Below, in pieces: positions 1-7,562 of a stretch of DNA of 35,638 nucleotides. The notes below the pieces were generated by a model, which was not told where the DNA came from, ran no database searches, and saw only the letters and a program-made list of their open reading frames with translations. The number at the start of each line of letters is the position of its first letter. The first letter of the stretch is position 1. A program made the position numbers and the translations under genes. The DNA is from Clostridiales bacterium (GTDB lineage: Bacteria > Bacillota > Clostridia > Lachnospirales > Lachnospiraceae): positions 1 to 35,638 of the forward strand of contig JAQYAH010000030.1 in the NCBI GenBank assembly GCA_029227635.1, given 5' to 3'.

Positions 1-9
1 AAAACTCAG

Positions 10-696
10 CTAATCCCAACCCCGTGCTCTCGGGTCAAGGCTCCTTGTGGCCATGTACAGGCAGGCATTCGCTATGGCTGCCGCCACGGTGCTGCCTCCT
101 TTTCGGCCCCGGGCAATGATCGCCGGGATACCCATTGACAGGCAGAGCTCATACAGTTCTTCCTTGCTCTCCACAACATTTACAAATCCCACGGGGACTC
201 CGATGACAAACGCCGGAGGATTCCCGTTTCTGATCTCCTCGGAGATTCGGATCAGTGCAGTGGGAGCATTTCCCACAATAAGGCCCACCGGGCCTTTTTT
301 GCTGTCAAAAAGGGCCTTTCCCATGGCGCAGTAGGCTCTTGTAGTCCCCTGTTCTTTTGCAAGGGATGCGATCTCCGGATCTGCCATGTAGCAAAAGGCC
401 GGGATCCCAAGCTTTTCAAGGGATGCCTTGCTGATTCCCGACAGAGCCATGTTGGTGTCAGTCACAAGGGAGAGTTCTCCAGAAGTCAGGCAGGATAGGA
501 TCTTTTCCATTGCCCCCGGAGTAAAACTCAATGTATTTGCGTATTCGAAATCTGCGGTGGCGTGAATCACCCGCTTTACAACAGGGGCCGTCTCCTCAGG
601 AAGCGTGATTCCCATTGACCGGAGCTCCTCCGTTATAATTCTCATGCTGGTGTTTTCAATATCCGCCGGGGTTGTGTGGGTATATTTCTTTTCCAT
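10..696 (-). CDS. cbiC: Cobalt-precorrin-8 methylmutase
   Basis: Moves the methyl group from C11 to C12 of the corrin ring, turning (cobalt-)precorrin-8 into (hydrogeno)cobyrinate; cytosolic. The 228 residues cover the full CbiC/CobH length. The catalytic histidine of the family is matched by His45 in KRVIHATADF, and the conserved VTDTNMALSG (78-87) and VGNAPTAL (141-148) segments are present. It is the last gene of the cobalamin operon inside the window and starts two bases after the cbiP stop, with only a weak AGAGAG ribosome site. The operon may continue beyond position 1. Family assignment is secure; whether more genes follow cannot be seen. Confidence 0.96.
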   Translation of the reverse strand: MEKKYTHTTPADIENTSMRIITEELRSMGITLPEETAPVVKRVIHATADFEYANTLSFTPGAMEKILSCLTSGELSLVTDTNMALSGISKASLEKLGIPAFCYMADPEIASLAKEQGTTRAYCAMGKALFDSKKGPVGLIVGNAPTALIRISEEIRNGNPPAFVIGVPVGFVNVVESKEELYELCLSMGIPAIIARGRKGGSTVAAAIANACLYMATRSLDPRARGWD

Positions 697-698
697 AT

Positions 699-2213
699 CT
701 AATCTCTCTTTATCCCCATGATCTCATAGATCTTCTTCATATCCAGAGACTTTCTAAGCTCTGCTGCCAGACGATCATACTGCTCTTCCTTAATATCCCT
801 GTAATCCCGAATTGGTGCGGCCTTGCAGGGAATTTGTTTTTTTGTGCAAAAATACCTTTCCAGCGCCTCTGTCATCTCTCCGGTGTCAAAAAGCCCGTGA
901 AGGTAGGTGCCAAAGGCATTCTTTTCGGTGCAGCCCTCCCTTTTTCCGTCAGGAAGCATGGCGAAGGGTTCTCCAAGGACCTTGGTCTCCCCCATGTGGA
1001 TCTCATAGCCCCGGATCTTTGCTCCCTTTAATTCTCCTGAAATGGGAGCTTCTCCCACTGTCGCCTCCGTGAGGGTTCGGGTCTTATTGAGGGAAAAGGA
1101 AGTTCTCACGGGAAGGATTCCAAGTCCCTGAACCGTGCAGGGAGTTTCCGACTCAGCTTTGCAAAAGTCCGAGATCTCCTCCCCCAGCATCTGGTAGCCT
1201 CCGCAGATGCCGCAGATCACCGTGCCGGCTTTGTGAGCCTTTTGAATGCTTGAAAAAAGCCCTGTCTCCCTTAGCCACTTCAAATCCCCAATGGTGTTTT
1301 TGGTGCCGGGAAGGATGATCAGATCCGGAAGGCGTTCTAAGTCTCCCGCTCTCTCCACGTAGCGAACTCCCAGGATCTCACTCTCAGATAGTGGAGTCAG
1401 ATCCGTAAAGTTGGAAATATGAGGCAGCCGGATTACTGCCACATCCACCGGTTTTTGATGAGTTCTCACAGTAAGCTCCGGGGCAAGAGAGTCCTCGTCG
1501 TCCAAAAGCAGATGCGTATAGGGCACCACTCCCGCCACCGGGATTCCGGTAAGTTCCTCAATCTGGCGGATCCCTGAATCCAAAAGGGTCACATCTCCCC
1601 TGAATTTATTTATGATAAGCCCCTTTATGCGGGCCTGTTCCTTTGGATCAAGGAGCTTTACCGTTCCATAGAGCTGAGCAAAGACTCCTCCCCTGTCAAT
1701 ATCCCCCACAAGAAGCACCGGTGCATCCAGATATTCTGCAAGCCCCATGTTGACGATATCGTTGTCCTTCAGGTTGATCTCCGCGGGGCTTCCCGCCCCC
1801 TCGATGACAATGATGTCATTCTCTGAAGCCAGCTTGTCAAATGCCTTTCTTATCTCCGGGAGCAGGGTCTTTTTGTATTCAAAATATTCCCGGGCGGACA
1901 TGTAGCCCACGGGAACTCCGTTGACGATCACCTGGCTGCCCACGTCGCTGGAGGGCTTTAACAGTATGGGATTCATGGCGGCCTCAGGGGCCACCCCCGC
2001 TGCCTCCGCCTGCATCACCTGAGCTCTTCCCATCTCGAGCCCTTCCTTCGTGACATAGCTGTTTAAGGCCATGTTCTGGCTTTTGAAGGGAGCCACCCGA
2101 TAGCCGTCCTTTGCGAAGATCCGGCAAAGTCCGGCGCAAAGCAGGCTTTTACCTGCTCCGGACATGGTACCCTGGATCATTATGACCCTGGTTTTACTGT
2201 TTTTCATACTCAT
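699..2213 (-). CDS. cbiP: Cobyric acid synthase (glutamine-hydrolysing)
   Basis: Amidates the b, d, e and g side chains of adenosylcobyrinic acid a,c-diamide, using ATP and glutamine. The 504 residues show the ATP-binding loop GTMSGAGKS (15-23) of the DTBS/CobQ type. The class I glutamine amidotransferase domain has its nucleophile at Cys337 in CGICGGY, and further histidines at His406 (GYEIHMG) and His439 (YLHGLFD). Length matches the family (about 490-510). The start overlaps the end of cobD by 20 bases; a second ATG two codons downstream (2207) is equally possible. The preferred substrate is adenosylated, yet no adenosyltransferase gene lies in this window. Confidence 0.96.
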   Translation of the reverse strand: MSMKNSKTRVIMIQGTMSGAGKSLLCAGLCRIFAKDGYRVAPFKSQNMALNSYVTKEGLEMGRAQVMQAEAAGVAPEAAMNPILLKPSSDVGSQVIVNGVPVGYMSAREYFEYKKTLLPEIRKAFDKLASENDIIVIEGAGSPAEINLKDNDIVNMGLAEYLDAPVLLVGDIDRGGVFAQLYGTVKLLDPKEQARIKGLIINKFRGDVTLLDSGIRQIEELTGIPVAGVVPYTHLLLDDEDSLAPELTVRTHQKPVDVAVIRLPHISNFTDLTPLSESEILGVRYVERAGDLERLPDLIILPGTKNTIGDLKWLRETGLFSSIQKAHKAGTVICGICGGYQMLGEEISDFCKAESETPCTVQGLGILPVRTSFSLNKTRTLTEATVGEAPISGELKGAKIRGYEIHMGETKVLGEPFAMLPDGKREGCTEKNAFGTYLHGLFDTGEMTEALERYFCTKKQIPCKAAPIRDYRDIKEEQYDRLAAELRKSLDMKKIYEIMGIKRD

Positions 2214-3264
2214 CTCTCATAACCGCCTTTAAGCTGTCAATAAGCACCCGGTTCTCCTCCCCGGTCCTAACTCCGATTCGGAACCAGCCAAAGCTAAGGC
2301 CGGCAAAATTGCTGCAGTCCCGAATGGCAATGTGTTTTTCCAAAAGCCTCTGGGCAAGATCCTCAGGCCCTTTAAACAAAAGGAAGTTTGCCTCCCCCGG
2401 AATCACTTTAAGTCCAAGGGAGATCAGCTCTCCTTCAAGAATCTCTCTTTGAGCGATCAGGTACTCCCTCTGAGCTTTTCCTTCCCGGGAGAGGGCGCAG
2501 ATTCCCGCTGCCTGGGCCACATGGGAGACGCTCCAGAGTGGCCCCCTCTCAAAAATTCGGTCTGCGGCCGCCTCGGTTCCGCAGATCAGCCATCCAAGCC
2601 TAAGCCCTGCCATGGCGTGAAACTTGGTGAAAGCCCTCAGGCAAAAGACATTGGGATAACTCTTAAGGAGCTCAGAAAGCTTATTCCCCTTATTCTCCGG
2701 GAGAAAGTCTCCGAAACAGTTGTCCACAAGACAAAAGATCCCCAGTTCCCAGGTTTTTCTCAGAATGCGGGTGAGAAGCCTTAAGTCTGTCACCCTTCCC
2801 GTGGGATTTCCGGGCTCGCAGAGAACCAGAAGAGATAGTTCCGGGGTGATGTCCTTTAAAATGTCTTCTGTGAGGGAGAAATTGTTTTTCTCCGACAGAC
2901 AATACTCCGAAACTTCCCAACCGTTGTCGGCAAGGGCCCTCTCATACTCCGTGTACACGGGCACCGGAATCAGGGTCTTCCCCTTGGGAAGGGCATGGGC
3001 CAGCCGCCAGATCAGTTCCTCCGCCCCGTTACCGCAGACGATGCGGGAGGGGGAGATTCCCTCTTTTGCCCCCAGTGCTTTTCGAAGCTTACGGCACATC
3101 GGGTCCGGATAAAGATCCGCGGTGGCAAGGGCCTTTTCGCAGGCCTTTTTCACCTCCGGATCCAAACCAAAGGGGCTCACGCTGGCGGAAAAATCCAGAA
3201 TGTCTTCACCGTATTTTTCTCTCAGGGTCAGATAGTCCCCGCCGTGAGTGTATTCAAATGCCAT
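2194..3264 (-). CDS. cobD: Threonine-phosphate decarboxylase (PLP aminotransferase fold)
   Basis: Decarboxylates L-threonine phosphate to (R)-1-amino-2-propanol phosphate, the linker donor that CbiB joins to cobyric acid. The 356-residue protein opens with the typical THGGD motif (6-10) and SASVSPFG. It carries EPGNPTG (150-156), Asp181 for the pyridine nitrogen and the probable PLP lysine Lys214 in AFTKFHAM. I chose the ATG at 3264: it follows the cbiB stop by one base and has an AAAAGGA site, whereas the longer frame would begin with TTG at 3282. HisC-like aminotransferases are the main alternative, but the N-terminal motif and the position after cbiB favour CobD. Note that in aerobic nomenclature the name cobD means cbiB. 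Confidence 0.9.
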   Translation of the reverse strand: MAFEYTHGGDYLTLREKYGEDILDFSASVSPFGLDPEVKKACEKALATADLYPDPMCRKLRKALGAKEGISPSRIVCGNGAEELIWRLAHALPKGKTLIPVPVYTEYERALADNGWEVSEYCLSEKNNFSLTEDILKDITPELSLLVLCEPGNPTGRVTDLRLLTRILRKTWELGIFCLVDNCFGDFLPENKGNKLSELLKSYPNVFCLRAFTKFHAMAGLRLGWLICGTEAAADRIFERGPLWSVSHVAQAAGICALSREGKAQREYLIAQREILEGELISLGLKVIPGEANFLLFKGPEDLAQRLLEKHIAIRDCSNFAGLSFGWFRIGVRTGEENRVLIDSLKAVMRDEYEKQ

Positions 3265-3265
3265 A

Positions 3266-4258
3266 TTATTTCCTTTTATCAAAAATCTTATACAAGATCA
3301 GTTTACCGGTTCCGAATGCAAAAAGAGCCGCCAGAGCGGAAGCCCTCATGCAGGAGACGGCTCTCGGGATATCCTCCGCCTCGATCTTTCTCCCAGGGTC
3401 TCCTATGGTAGGCTTATCGTAGTACTCTCCGAAATAGTATGCAGGGCCCGCCAGCTCCAGATTCAGAGCCCCGGCGCAGGTACTTTCCGTCTGGGCAGAG
3501 TTGGGACTTGCGTGGTTTCGCCTGTCTCTCTTCCAGATCTTAAAGGCGTTTTTCCAATCCTGACCGGTAAGGGCAGCTCCGGCAATCCAACACAGGGCGG
3601 ATAGCCTGGAGGGCAGGTAATTTGCGGCGTCATCCAGCTTCGCCGCTCCCCGGCCGAAGTGCAGATATTTCTCGTTTTTATATCCCACCATGCTGTCCAT
3701 GGTATTTATCGCTTTGTAGGTGAGTGCCAGCGGAGCTCCTCCAAGCATCATGTAAAACAGAGGGGCGGCCACTCCGTCGGAGAAGTTCTCCGCCACCGTC
3801 TCCACTGCCGCTTTGGTGACCCCTTCCTCACTTAAGAAAGCGGTGTCTCTTCCAACTATGAAGGAAACTTTGGTCCTTGCCCCCTCAAGATCATTTTGGG
3901 CAAGCTTTTCGTATACCGCGAGGGCGGCATCGGTGAGCCCTTTCGTGGCAAGACACTGGGATAAAAGCCAGATCTCCAGGGCGCGGCCGGTTTTTGGTGC
4001 TTTCTTTTTCAAAAGGAAAAGCCCCAGCTTTGAAGTCATAAAGGTGCCGGCAGCAAGAGTTCCGGCAAGGATCTTTCCGGCCCGCTCTTCTTTTGCTTTG
4101 TGGGAACCGGTGTTTTTTCTTAAATATCTCTCCAGCTTTTCTATTGCCTTTCCCATGATGACTACCGGATGGGGAATCACTTCCGGGTCTCCCACTCCCA
4201 GGTCAAGACAGTAGGCAAAAGCTATCTCCCAAAGGGGTGTTCTTTTTCCGATCTTCAT
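3266..4258 (-). CDS. cbiB: Adenosylcobinamide-phosphate synthase (membrane protein)
   Basis: Attaches aminopropanol (phosphate) to the f side chain of adenosylcobyric acid. The 330 residues include the family N-terminus LDLGVGDPEVIPHPVVIMG, followed by a VGRDTAFL segment, ETVAENFSDGVAAPLFY and INTMDSMVGYKNEKY. There are several hydrophobic stretches, so it is an integral membrane protein. The frame is open 88 codons further upstream, but that stretch only mirrors the phosphatase gene in another frame. The ATG at 4258 overlaps the upstream stop as ATGA, indicating translational coupling. The cobD ribosome site sits in its last codons. Confidence 0.95.
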   Translation of the reverse strand: MKIGKRTPLWEIAFAYCLDLGVGDPEVIPHPVVIMGKAIEKLERYLRKNTGSHKAKEERAGKILAGTLAAGTFMTSKLGLFLLKKKAPKTGRALEIWLLSQCLATKGLTDAALAVYEKLAQNDLEGARTKVSFIVGRDTAFLSEEGVTKAAVETVAENFSDGVAAPLFYMMLGGAPLALTYKAINTMDSMVGYKNEKYLHFGRGAAKLDDAANYLPSRLSALCWIAGAALTGQDWKNAFKIWKRDRRNHASPNSAQTESTCAGALNLELAGPAYYFGEYYDKPTIGDPGRKIEAEDIPRAVSCMRASALAALFAFGTGKLILYKIFDKRK

Positions 4259-4824
4259 TGTATCCTCAGCTCCCTGATTTTGATCTCTCCTGTGGGAGAA
4301 ACAAAAAGTTCCCCCTTGTAGCCTTTTCCGCAGGGGATGTGATAGTCGAAATAGCTTTTTTTCGGCTCCCCGAAGGCCTCGCATATGGCCATGATGGTTC
4401 CCCCGTGGACTACCAGCACCAAAGGCTCCTCCTTTTGCTCTGAAAGGAGCTTTAGAAAAGCCCAGGTCACTCTTTTGCAAAAATCCTTCCGGCACTCGCC
4501 CCCGGGGATCGGCAGCTCGCAAAAAGAATCCACAAAGGCCTGATAATCAGGATCCTCTTCCATCTCCTTTGCGGTTTTTCCCTCAAATATACCGAAGTTC
4601 ATTTCCGAAAACTCCGGGATCTCCACCTGCTCACATCCGGGAAAAAGAATCTCCGCCGTCTCCTTTGTGCGAAGATAAGGGGAGGTGTACACCCGCCCGG
4701 GGTTAAAACCCGCCGGGGAGAGTTCTTCTATTCCCTCCCGGGTAAGGGACAGGTCCGTCTCCGATAGATACCGGCCTTCCAGGTTATATCCGGTTTTTCC
4801 GTGTCGAAACAAAAATATTTCCAA
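4255..4824 (-). CDS. cobC: Histidine phosphatase, probable alpha-ribazole phosphatase
   Basis: Probably removes the phosphate from alpha-ribazole 5'-phosphate or from adenosylcobalamin 5'-phosphate in the last step of nucleotide-loop assembly. It has the phosphoglycerate-mutase-fold signature: Arg7-His8-Gly9 (FLFRHGKTGYN), Arg52 in TSPYLRTKETA, Glu74 and the second catalytic His140 in VVHGGT. I prefer the TTG start at 4824, which has an AGGAG site six bases upstream directly after the mini-cobU stop. A GTG at 4866 would add 14 residues but has no ribosome site. The family also contains broad phosphatases, so the exact substrate rests on the operon context. Confidence 0.85.
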   Translation of the reverse strand: MEIFLFRHGKTGYNLEGRYLSETDLSLTREGIEELSPAGFNPGRVYTSPYLRTKETAEILFPGCEQVEIPEFSEMNFGIFEGKTAKEMEEDPDYQAFVDSFCELPIPGGECRKDFCKRVTWAFLKLLSEQKEEPLVLVVHGGTIMAICEAFGEPKKSYFDYHIPCGKGYKGELFVSPTGEIKIRELRIQ

Positions 4825-4835
4825 AAGCAACTCCT

Positions 4836-5168
4836 CTATTTCTTTAGAAAGGTTGGTATTCCGCACACCATTTTGATTACCTGGTCTGCTTTTTCTCCCA
4901 AAAGGCAGGAAGTGCGGCCAAGCTTTTCTCTAAACTCCCGATCCTTTTTGTCCTCCGGGACAATTCCACACCCAGTTTCCGGGGCAATTACGATTCTGAA
5001 ACTCTGAAGTCTTTCCGAGAGTTCTTCCGGGGAAGCAGCCGGCTCATTCTTTATGCACCTGTCAAGAAAAGCCACCTCCTGTGAGGAAAATTCCTCCCGG
5101 CCTTTGCCCAGAAGCTTTTCCGCCATGGTCTTTTTCCCGCTGCAGATTCCTCCTGTTATAAGTATCAT
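4836..5168 (-). CDS. Miniature CobU-like P-loop protein
   Basis: A 110-residue protein related to adenosylcobinamide kinase/guanylyltransferase (CobU, usually 170-185 residues). It has the N-terminal P-loop ITGGICSGKK (4-13). Its C-terminal half has the canonical CobU block ETGCGIVPEDKK, an arginine-rich REFREKLGR and KMVCGIP. Compared with CobU it lacks the middle portion, including the region of the histidine that carries GMP. A complete cobU lies two genes upstream, so this is a second, shortened copy. It starts with an ATGA overlap on cobS and its reading frame is intact, which argues for a functional gene rather than debris. Its activity is unknown; kinase-only or a helper role for CobU are guesses. 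Confidence 0.75.
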   Translation of the reverse strand: MILITGGICSGKKTMAEKLLGKGREEFSSQEVAFLDRCIKNEPAASPEELSERLQSFRIVIAPETGCGIVPEDKKDREFREKLGRTSCLLGEKADQVIKMVCGIPTFLKK

Positions 5169-5935
5169 CGCTGAAGCACCTCCCAGAGCACCAGTACAAG
5201 GATCATGAAAAACTCACTTCTCACAAGGAACCAACCACAGAGATCTCCGGAGATTCCTTCAAACTTCTTTTTGGCGGTGTGCCAAAGATCCCAGAAGCAA
5301 ATGAGGCCTGCCAAAATGACGAGGACCCCTCCAAGGCTTCCGAGGAAAACAAGCCCTCCTCCGGCGAGAAGCGCCAGTCCTAAAAGGAGGATCCTAACTC
5401 TCTTCTTTGCCGCCCCCTTTGAAAAAGTCTTTCCGAGACTGGAATCCTCATTTATGGGAAAAGTCACCAGCGACAGTCCGGATAGACATCGGGACAAAAC
5501 CAGAATAAAGGTCACCATTACGCCCTCCCTCATTGTGAGGGACAGCACAGAGCACACCCCGAAAAATGCGGTAAAGAGCACCACAAGCTTTATCACCGCA
5601 AAAGAACCGGTGTGAGGATCTGCAAGAATCTCCCGGCGTCTTTTGGGGGTTTCGTAGGAGGCCAGCGCATCGGAGGTATCCAAAAATCCGTCCAGGTGGA
5701 TTCCCCCGGTGATCACAGGGGAGAGGATCACAAAGCCTGCGGCGGAAAAAATCTCTCCAAAGCCGAAGTACAGCACCAGCTTCATCCAGAGAATCCAAAA
5801 AGCTCCCGCAACGACTCCCACCAGGGGAAAAGCCCCCAGGGCATATCTCATGTTTTTTTCGTTCCATTCAGGCTGAGGCACCGGAATCGCCGAGTACATT
5901 CCGAAGGCCACCGCCAGCGTTTCAAAAAAGATCAT
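5165..5935 (-). CDS. cobS: Adenosylcobinamide-GDP ribazoletransferase (cobalamin synthase)
   Basis: Joins adenosylcobinamide-GDP with alpha-ribazole (phosphate) to form cobalamin (phosphate) in the membrane. The 256 residues show the acidic motif GGIHLDGFLDTSDALAS (78-93, Asp82, Asp86, Asp89) and ILADPHTGSFAV (Asp106). There are about six hydrophobic segments, matching the polytopic CobS family. The frame could open earlier (6001), but the ATG at 5935 forms an ATGA overlap with the cobU stop and gives the normal family N-terminus MIFFETLAVAFG. It stands between cobU and the mini-cobU, the usual neighbourhood. Confidence 0.96.
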   Translation of the reverse strand: MIFFETLAVAFGMYSAIPVPQPEWNEKNMRYALGAFPLVGVVAGAFWILWMKLVLYFGFGEIFSAAGFVILSPVITGGIHLDGFLDTSDALASYETPKRRREILADPHTGSFAVIKLVVLFTAFFGVCSVLSLTMREGVMVTFILVLSRCLSGLSLVTFPINEDSSLGKTFSKGAAKKRVRILLLGLALLAGGGLVFLGSLGGVLVILAGLICFWDLWHTAKKKFEGISGDLCGWFLVRSEFFMILVLVLWEVLQR

Positions 5936-6450
5936 TTTACTCTCTCCGGAATTCCCGCCTGTACCAGGTAGACCTGTTGGGAAAAAGTCCCAAGGCGGCA
6001 ATTTACAGTTCCAAGGTTTCTGACATACTCACCGCTTTGATCGGGATAATCTCCTCCGGCTCCCACCTCCCCGGTGATGATCACCAGGTTCTTGCATCTA
6101 AGAGCCAGCTCTTTTATCCCGGAGTACACCTTATGAAGAGCATCGGGGCAGACCTCCTCCTCAAGGAACATCTCGTTGGCAAGGAGATTTCCCACATCCT
6201 CCAAAAGCACTGTGTCCCCGGGAAGCACTTTGGCCTCCCCAATATTTCGATACTGCTCCAAGGTAGTGAATCCTTTTCCGGATCGCTGCCTTAAATGCCT
6301 TTGGATCCTTCGCCTTCCTTCCTCCCCGAAGGGCTCCATGGTGGCAAGGTAAATCAGTCTGGTCTTTTCTTCAGTTTTAAGGGATCGGGCAAGGTCCTCT
6401 CCGAAGGCACTTTTTCCGCTGGAGGCCCCGCCGGTAACCAGAATCACCAT
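5932..6450 (-). CDS. cobU: Adenosylcobinamide kinase / adenosylcobinamide-phosphate guanylyltransferase
   Basis: Phosphorylates adenosylcobinamide and then transfers GMP from GTP to give adenosylcobinamide-GDP. The 172 residues begin with the CobU P-loop VTGGASSGKS (5-14). A histidine at 52 (RRIQRHLRQ) matches the position of the guanylylated histidine, followed by LLEDVGNLLANEMF (82-95). The C-terminal block, usually NEVGxGIVP, here reads GEVGAGGDYPD, a divergence seen in the sequence whose effect is unclear. The start at 6450 gives the standard MVILVTGG N-terminus; the open frame up to 6492 only overlaps the end of cobT. Confidence 0.93.
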   Translation of the reverse strand: MVILVTGGASSGKSAFGEDLARSLKTEEKTRLIYLATMEPFGEEGRRRIQRHLRQRSGKGFTTLEQYRNIGEAKVLPGDTVLLEDVGNLLANEMFLEEEVCPDALHKVYSGIKELALRCKNLVIITGEVGAGGDYPDQSGEYVRNLGTVNCRLGTFSQQVYLVQAGIPERVK

Positions 6451-6461
6451 TTTTCTCAATC

Positions 6462-7559
6462 CTACAAAGGCTTGTAAGCCTCGATTCCACAATCGTCGAA
6501 AGTGTATGCCCTTTGATACACCGCCTGGGCCAGGTCAAGAAGAGGGAGCATGGCCAGAGCTCCGGTGCCCTCTCCCAAGTGGAAGCCGCCCCGGATCACT
6601 GCCTTTTTACCCAGATGTTCAAGGGCAAGAATCGCTCCCGGCTCCTCGGAGACGTGGCTTGCGATCATGGCATTCACCGAGTCTTTTGCCAGCTTTTTAC
6701 TGCAAAGCGCCGCGGCGGCACTTATCATTCCGTCTATCACCACCGGTATCTTCGTGATGGCTCCCCCAAGGAAAAGGCCGCACATTCCGGCAATCTCAAA
6801 GCCTCCCACCTTGGTCAGCACGTCAATGGGATCCTCCGGGTCCGGTGAGTGAAGCAAAAGGGCTTTTTTCACCACCTCGGTTTTCCGGGCAAGTCCCTCG
6901 TTGGAGAGTCCTGCTCCCTTACCCACGGTGAGCTCCGGCTCAAGGCCAAGAAGGCAGGAGATTATAGCAGCGGAGGGGGTAGTGTTTCCGATTCCCATCT
7001 CCCCGGTAGCAATGAGTTTCATGCCTCTTTCTTTTGCCTCAAAAGCCAGGGAGATCCCGGCATGGATAGCCTTTATGGCCTGGGCCCTCTCCATGGCCGG
7101 TTCTATTGAAATGTCTCCGGTACCGTTGCCGATCCGAAGATCCCGAACCCCCAAAAAGCCCTGAAAATCCAGGATTCCCATGTCCACCGGCACCACCTCG
7201 CACCGGGCCTGCTCCGCCATTTTGCAGGCGCAGGTCCTTTTTATGGCCAGGTTTAAGGCCACGTTGGTGGTGACCTCAGAGGGGGACTGGGAAACTCCCT
7301 GAGCTACCACTTTGTGGTCGGCGCAGAGAATGTAGATGACCCGGCGAAGTTCACTCTCCTTAGATGTATCACAAAAGAGATTGCCGAAGTCCACCTCCGG
7401 AGTTTCCAGAAATCCCGCGACATCCACGATTATATTTTCCAGCTCCCCAAGCCCGTTTAAGGGATGGGCAATATTGTTCCATTTATCTCTTGCTGCCTTT
7501 TTTGCCGCCTCGTTTGCCGGGCGGATTAAAGACAGGAGTCTTTTTAATTCTTTTTCCAT
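6462..7559 (-). CDS. cobT: Nicotinate-nucleotide--dimethylbenzimidazole phosphoribosyltransferase
   Basis: Activates the lower-ligand base by phosphoribosyl transfer from nicotinate mononucleotide, producing alpha-ribazole phosphate for CobS. The 365-residue length fits the family. The base-binding/substrate motif ATGEMGIGNTTPSAA (184-198, Glu187) is present, as is the catalytic glutamate Glu330 in GGFHLGEGTGALA. The start lies three bases after the cbiA stop. No lower-ligand synthesis genes (bza type) are near, so which base is used (benzimidazole, adenine or a scavenged one) cannot be told from this window. Confidence 0.97.
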   Translation of the reverse strand: MEKELKRLLSLIRPANEAAKKAARDKWNNIAHPLNGLGELENIIVDVAGFLETPEVDFGNLFCDTSKESELRRVIYILCADHKVVAQGVSQSPSEVTTNVALNLAIKRTCACKMAEQARCEVVPVDMGILDFQGFLGVRDLRIGNGTGDISIEPAMERAQAIKAIHAGISLAFEAKERGMKLIATGEMGIGNTTPSAAIISCLLGLEPELTVGKGAGLSNEGLARKTEVVKKALLLHSPDPEDPIDVLTKVGGFEIAGMCGLFLGGAITKIPVVIDGMISAAAALCSKKLAKDSVNAMIASHVSEEPGAILALEHLGKKAVIRGGFHLGEGTGALAMLPLLDLAQAVYQRAYTFDDCGIEAYKPL

Positions 7560-7562
7560 CAG

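Noticed and set aside
4259-4522. 88-codon N-terminal extension of cbiB
   Set aside because: It reads the phosphatase gene in another frame; the normal CbiB N-terminus begins at the ATGA overlap (4258).
4836-5168. Mini-cobU as a pseudogene fragment
   Set aside because: The frame is intact from an ATGA-coupled start to a stop placed just before the next ribosome site, with both ends matching CobU blocks, so it looks maintained.
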